DNA from: Massospora cicadina
Lineage: Eukaryota > Entomophthoromycota > Entomophthoromycetes > Entomophthorales > Entomophthoraceae
NCBI GenBank assembly: GCA_022478985.1
Contig: JAKSZP010014860.1
Span: 18,820 to 82,819 of the forward strand
Direction: 5' to 3'
DNA: 64,000 bases
Shown: in pieces, positions 58,757 through 64,000 of the stretch
How positions within the stretch are numbered: the stretch's first letter is position 1
How the letters are laid out: each line of letters begins with the position of its first letter
Notes under the pieces: generated by a model
The model's input: only the letters and a program-made list of their open reading frames with translations
What the model was told of the DNA's origin: nothing
The model's database searches: none
Position numbers and translations under genes: made by a program

Positions 58757-59736
58757 GGACTCATTGAAACCAATCAGCAATGGAGGGAGCCATGGTAACC
58801 AAAAGAATTGGTAAGGCCCACCCAGAGTGCGGAGTGCAGACCACCAGGAAAATGCCATCTGGGACATGGTCAGGAAGGAAGAAATAAAAATTTGGGTTTT
58901 TTTATAAAATTTTATTTGAGAAAGAAAGTAAAAAACTCGACCAACAATTTTCTCAGTGCCTTGCAACTGATTGAATAGTGGTCAATTGGGTAGTGATAAG
59001 GCGCGGTCAGGATCCACAAATTTGGCCTAACTGCTGAATTGGTCGGGAGTGGGGGGTTTATTCTTTGGAAACCAACATCACAAAATTTGGCGGTGGGCCA
59101 AGTCTCTGTTGGTTCAACCTCAAGCATCTGGACCAAGGCTTAACTTTATTTCTGACAGTTAGCATGATGGCATTTGGCCTGATGAGTGGCGGGAATCCCC
59201 CAAAGCCATCCCATATAGGGATGGGACCATTTGGTTGGGAACAGGTTTGGGGCGGCCAACCCACCCGCGCTCAATTGTTTAACCATTTGTTCAGTCGGCA
59301 GTAGCACATTGGGCACAATTCCTGAATTACTATCAGAGGGCTTCAAACCCTCATTGATAGTGCCTGATATTTGTTCTACTGTTTTAGGGATCAAATTGAA
59401 ACTTTTGGGCGATCCAGCTGATATCTCATTCTTCATGCTTTTATAGCCATTCAAGTCTCAGCCATCAGCCAGATTGCCACCCAAATTAGATTCAGCCAAT
59501 TTCAGTTCAATAATCTCAGCACAGATTTCTCTAATTCCCCACAACAGTTCTGCTGAGGTGAGTGAGGGAATTGGGGGTGGGATCTGAAGCAGATGGGCTG
59601 TCACCCATTGCTCATCAACTACGTGAGCGAGATCGCCCTGGGTGATGAGGAGTACCGCCATCCTCTTTGGTGTCTTTTATTCAGGAATGGAAAGATAGCT
59701 CAATCAAGAGCCAAAGGACACTCCCCAAGACTTACA
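58757..59736 (-). repeat. E4 LTR B
   Basis: 980 bp, minus-strand start TGTAAGTC at 59736. Matches LTR A almost throughout, so E4 is much younger than E0. Confidence 0.85.
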
Positions 59737-60152
59737 ATAGCCCCGCGGAGGTGCTGGAGCTAAAGTAATATAGGACAAGGGTGTACAATGCGGTATATAC
59801 TTATTAATAGCAAACTAAACAGAATTTGGGTGGACCCCAAAGGTAAGTTTTTATCAAGTGGAGATCTGGGTGGGCGTGCTTGGGTGCCTTGGTCTGGAGG
59901 GGACCAGGGTGACCCAGCGGTGCACCAGATGCAGTAATTTATTTTGTAAAAGAAACAACTGACATGTTAAGACCTCCCCAAAGAGGTCCACGCACAGGTT
60001 TACCCAAGTTAAATTATTAAAAAGTAAACTAACGGAATTTTTATTAATAAGAAAATGATTAACGAGGAAAGTTGGACTCAAGAACCATAAATTAAATAAG
60101 GGGAAGCAAGTCATTAATTTGAAAAAAATGGTGCCAAACCTAAATGAACCAG
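59737..60152. other. Unassigned stretch left of E5
   Basis: No coding sequence recognised. It lies just downstream (minus strand) of the E5 pol end, so it may contain the E5 3' LTR, but no partner copy is visible. Confidence 0.35.
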
Positions 60153-60900
60153 TCAGCGCACCCTACCATTGGCCAGGTACTGTAGCTTGAGAAAAAATGA
60201 ACTTGAGTTATTGATTGCAAGCTTATCCAACCCAATTTGAAAAGTATTAAAGATTGAATGGGTTTCAAGTCCCTGTTCTCCGAGCAACTGAACTGACCCA
60301 TCATCATTAAGAAGATAACAAGTGCGTTTTAAAGCCCCTGCTGTAATGCTGGGCTGGGTATCACACACTTCCCCTGGACCAACCTTAGGATATCTGGCCC
60401 GCACCCAGCGTTAATCCAAGGTTTGCTTTAAGTCAGGGAGGTCCTGCAGCCTGACCTTTTTGGACTTCTGACGTCCAGCCTTGTCTTGGCAGTTGGTTCC
60501 CTCATTAAAGTCATATAAACATGACATTACCCTCTCCACTTTTTTTGTCTCCACCCCTCTTCAGGGGCATTCGCCAAGGAAAAATTATTCTAGTCATGGG
60601 CTAACTTCATGGCAGTGATGGCTTGCTTGAACTCAGATCCTGCAGCCTCAGAGAAACGCTTATGGAGCACTACAAAAACCTTGGGCATGGGCGCAGCCGT
60701 GCGTTTGGACCCAACAATTCTCTGCTACGAAATTTTTTTCCAGGATACATGATACTTGAGCTTTCTTCTTACTCAACAGGAGGCTACAATCTCCTCCACT
60801 TCCCACTCCAGCGCCCTATCCACAAGATAAGCCTCAAGAGTCTCTGGTGGGGACCCTCAAGCAACGTAGGCTTATTATTTGGAAGACTTTAAAAGATTCA
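60153..60900 (-). pseudogene. E5 chromodomain and pol tail
   Basis: On the minus strand at about 60722-60850: LEWEVEEIVASC, stop, VRRKLKYHVSWKK, a chromodomain with the conserved tryptophans and the basic strand. The final frame 60404-60153 (83 residues, ending LANGRVR-stop) is the pol tail without a recognised domain. One stop lies inside the chromodomain. Confidence 0.6.
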
Positions 60901-61900
60901 GGAGGAGGGAAGATCCAATTGGTATGAGGTATAGCCCACCTTTCTGACAATGTGGTAAAGCCCAATCCTCTTTGGTCTCGGTTTATTGTATAGTTGCTTG
61001 ATTGGGATGTTTTTAGCATCCATCATCACAAATTCTCCTTCCTTGTATGCTGGATTAACTTGTATTACCATCTGCGTTCTCCTTGTAAGCCTGCATGGCC
61101 GCATCCAAACTGGTGTTCACCCCTTGTTGTAATTTCTTGATTTTCTTCACAAAATCTACCACAGCTTGCACCTTGGATCCACAACTTGGCTCCATGTTGA
61201 AGGCGGGGTTGAAGTTATACTTGGTGAAAAAGTGGGAACAACCGATTGATGCATGCTGGGCGTTATTATAGCTGAATTGGGACATGGGGAGAGGGGAAAC
61301 TCAATCTGAATGATCTGTGCATTGTGTAACACCGCAGGAACTGTTCTAGGCACTGGTTCACTCGTTCAATCTGCCCATCTGATTGGGGGTGATAGGCAGT
61401 TGAACGGCAGAGGCAAACCTGAAGAGTCTTACATAAATCTTACCAAAAGACAGAGGTAAACTGGGGCCCCTAATTACAAATTATCTTTTGGGGAACTTGA
61501 AGAGCAAACATGTGAGTTACAAAGAGCATAGCCATTTAAGCCGCGGTTACTGTGGTTCTACAAGGGGTAAAGTGGGCGAACTTTGTAAAAAGTTCCACCA
61601 CTAACATGTTGGCGTCAGAGCCTTCATAAGAAGGTAACTCCACAATAAAATCACAACAAGGAAGTCCAAGGCCCTTTAGCCTTTTGAACTGTCACCAACA
61701 ACTCTGCGAGGGTCTGGAAATTTGGCCTTATTTGGTTGCAGACCAGGAATTCTAAACAATACCTGGAAAACTGCTAGTCTAATTCCTTCAATTTGTAAGT
61801 GCAGAAAATAAACTCAAGAGTATTTGCTTTTCCATGGTGGACAACGGCTATCCCATCATGATGATCCTGGATAATTACAGGGGAAGAAACATGTAGGATC
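60898..61900 (-). pseudogene. E5 integrase
   Basis: 61055-61285: [20 protein letters not shown], the usual block after the catalytic glutamate. 60898-61104: AYKEGEFVMMDAKNIPIKQL and KRIGLYHIVRKVG, the DNA-binding C-terminal domain. The core above 61300 is readable only as fragments (the catalytic aspartate area near 61380-61500). Broken into several frames. Confidence 0.65.
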
Positions 61901-62329
61901 TCATAGGCGCCCCCAAAACCACACCATCTTGTCCTTGACGTGGTATCCACTGTTCATGGTTTCTTGATTCAACTTGCTCTTGGCTAGGACCATAGTATAC
62001 TTAGCCAACAACGGCTGTGAAAGTACTACCTTTTATGAACATACCATATTCCTCCGCATTTTCCAGGGGAGCAAGTGCTGGCCCGTGGGCCAAGGGAAAG
62101 GGAAGTTGAGACACAATCTTACCTGGGGAAATCATCAAGTGGGTGTTGTGTACTTCTACTCCTTAGGATTGGGAGCTAGTGCAGGGTTTCAGCTCAATGC
62201 ATCGGCCAAACCATTCTCATTGCCCTTTGTAAACTCACAGAAAATGCAAATTGGGCCAGGGTCTCATGTCAGCGGGTCTGCCATGGGGTCAAGACATGAG
62301 GTGCGCTGTAGTACATCAAGGCACGGTGA

Positions 62330-62850
62330 TCAATATGTACACAGAAGGGTTGGGTTGAGCCATGTAGGTGCTGACGCCAATATTTCAGCACCTTAACCAA
62401 TGCTAATAACTATTTATTATATCTGGTGTAGTTTAACACAGGCAGAGACATCTTCCTGGAAAAATATTACACCTGATACTCTATTCCATCTTCGTCTACT
62501 TGTAATAGGGCCGCCACTATGGCAAAGTTGTAGGCATCAAAATCCACAATAAACTCTTTTTTGGAATCGACATGACAAAGGATGGACGTGGACAACAGGA
62601 TGCACTTTACCACTTGGAATGCATCCTGTAAAGTTGTGGACCACTGTGCACTCTTGCATCACTTGCCATATACAAGGGCGCCACAACTTCAGAAAGATTT
62701 GGGTCAAATTTCTTAAGGAACTTAAATATCCCCAAAAACTCCTCAATTCCTTAACTGAAGTTGGGGTGAACCACTTGCAATTGCCTTCTCCTTGTCTGGG
62801 GTTATCATGTGACTTTAGTCAAACAAAATTTTGCCCAGGAAGGTGACCTG
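62330..62850 (-). pseudogene. E5 RNase H and connection
   Basis: On the minus strand at 62537-62746 and around it: FLKKF and DLSEV-type connection residues, then VHHSFTGCIPSGKVHPVV, and a decayed RNase H around 62330-62540. Position between RT and integrase supports the call. Very fragmented. Confidence 0.5.
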
Positions 62851-62859
62851 GGACACAAA

Positions 62860-63520
62860 GAACTTAAGCTTACTGATTTTCAGCGTAAGGTTGGCTGCCA
62901 TAAAAACTCCACCACTTACCACAAGTGTATAGCATAGAATTTCTGATCAAGGCAAAACACCAGGATATCATCCATGTAAGCTACCGCGCACACATCCAGC
63001 AGGTACTCAGAGCCGCATATATACAGTTTTGGAAGATATCTGGGTCATTTTCAGCCCAAAATGCATGACTCAAATCTGGAAAATTCCTTTTTGGGTGCAG
63101 AATGCGGTTAGCCACTCCTTGTCCTTCTTAATCCAGATCTGATTGAAAATTTAAGCAGTCCAGTTTGGAGAAGACTCGGGCCTTCTCCAAATATTTATCA
63201 ATCTGTGAGTCCAATGGGATGGGATTCAAATCTGATATTGTGACGTTGTTGAGATTCATATAGTCTACACATGGACGTTTGGTACCATATGACTTTTCCA
63301 CATAGTGAAAGGAGAGCATACTGGGGAGGTACGTAATACATATTGCACCTTTAGCTAAAAGCTTTGTACCCACAAATCTAAGTCCGCTTCCTCCCATAAA
63401 GTCAAAGGGTAAATGGGATAAGATATATGCATCAGATCAACGGTGATCTTGAACTCACAATCAAACTCTGAATGATATGGTAGTACAATAGCTGAGGCTG
63501 CATCAAATGAAGATTACAGC
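62860..63520 (-). pseudogene. E5 reverse transcriptase
   Basis: 63128-63397: RPCVDYMNLNNVTISDLNPI and FSKLDCLNFQSD, then AVAYMDDILVF at 62961-62985 with the catalytic YMDD. Upstream residues PYHSEFDCEFKI near 63440-63480 fit the pol linker. At least two frame changes. Confidence 0.75.
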
Positions 63521-63529
63521 TGTAAGCAC

Positions 63530-64000
63530 TACAGTTCTTTGGAATGGCACTGGGGTTCATGGTGGCTCAAAGCTGGAAAAATTGGAAAGAGCACCAAGGA
63601 GGAAACGGAAAAATGAGTTAGAATACCAAATATCTTATTAAATAAAAGGCTTCGATATTTATAGGGTGTGTTGGGACTCAGTGCCTTCAGGATCTTTGGG
63701 GTCTCATCCAATCAGGATCTTTATTGATCTTCTGAAATTGCCTCCTTGAGGGTGTCCTTAATGGATAGCGTCGCTCATCTGACTGGATGGTTGGAAAGGC
63801 CGCCCCACGTGACTCAGGAATAGGTGAGGATGATCCTGAAGTAGTTTTAGCTCAGTTATGTTTGATGACTGATCCGGCACAGCCTGATTGGAAAGATGGG
63901 AATTTGATACAATTTCTATCTTGAATCCTGACAAGGCCCCCTCAAGATCCTGTCAGAGGGGTATACGGCCAGAGGAACTGACCATGCACCCGGTTTACAA
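63530..64000. other. Unassigned right edge
   Basis: No domain recognised. The minus strand has CTATAAATA near 63655 and an A/T-rich box, LTR-like signals, but no second copy lies in the window. If it is an LTR, E5 would lack gag and protease. Confidence 0.3.

Overview
This window looks like a fungal heterochromatin-type region built almost entirely of retrotransposons. The fungal reading, possibly a repeat-rich basidiomycete, rests on chromodomain-bearing Ty3/Gypsy integrases, LINEs with an endonuclease, an FADD reverse transcriptase and a C-terminal zf-RVT zinc motif, and several Gypsy families stacked on each other. It is an inference, and no host marker gene is present to test it. I see no intact host gene, tRNA or rRNA. 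Nearly every coding stretch is a broken transposon gene. Names such as G1, L2 or E4 are labels I made for this report.

Left side (1-33.9 kb). E0, a minus-strand chromovirus remnant, holds protease, gag, an LTR and an RT/RNase H fragment (1-3722). Then comes a plus-strand array of G1: LTR (3.7-4.5 kb), internal, LTR (9.93-10.7 kb), internal, LTR (32.87-33.7 kb), partial internal. Two ORF1-only LINE-like elements, HL1 (4529-7245) and HL2 (12233-14184), interrupt the G1 internals. HL1 carries a solo LTR (S1), and both HL elements carry tiny LINE-tail insertions (M1, M2). Inside the second G1 internal sits Gypsy G2 (15297-32586, minus). Inside G2 sits LINE L3 (22150-31888, plus). Inside L3 ORF1 sits Gypsy G3 (22917-27420, minus). 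Inside one G3 LTR sits solo LTR S2 (23259-24130), which itself holds a 4 x 75-bp minisatellite. The nest is five levels deep, and target-site duplications support most junctions.

Centre (34.3-47.4 kb). Two full-length minus-strand LINEs: L2 (34314-39588, same family as L3) and the larger, GC-richer and best preserved L1 (41001-47420), which has a 17-bp target duplication and a near-identical tandem duplication in ORF1. Unassigned AT-rich DNA lies between and beyond them.

Right side (50.1-64 kb). A plus-strand Gypsy remnant, P1, is cut at about 53640. It is followed by minus-strand chromovirus E4 with two LTRs (54146-55126 and 58757-59736), and then by chromovirus E5, which has protein motifs up to about 63.5 kb.

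The most interesting signals are the five-level nest, two LINE-tail micro-insertions of 16-18 nt with perfect 16-17-bp target duplications, the ORF1-only family, repeated 'pol-LTR-gag' partial tandems in four LTR families, a pol frame that reads through the polypurine tract into the LTR, and an in-frame stop-GGYGCA junction between LINE ORF1 and ORF2.
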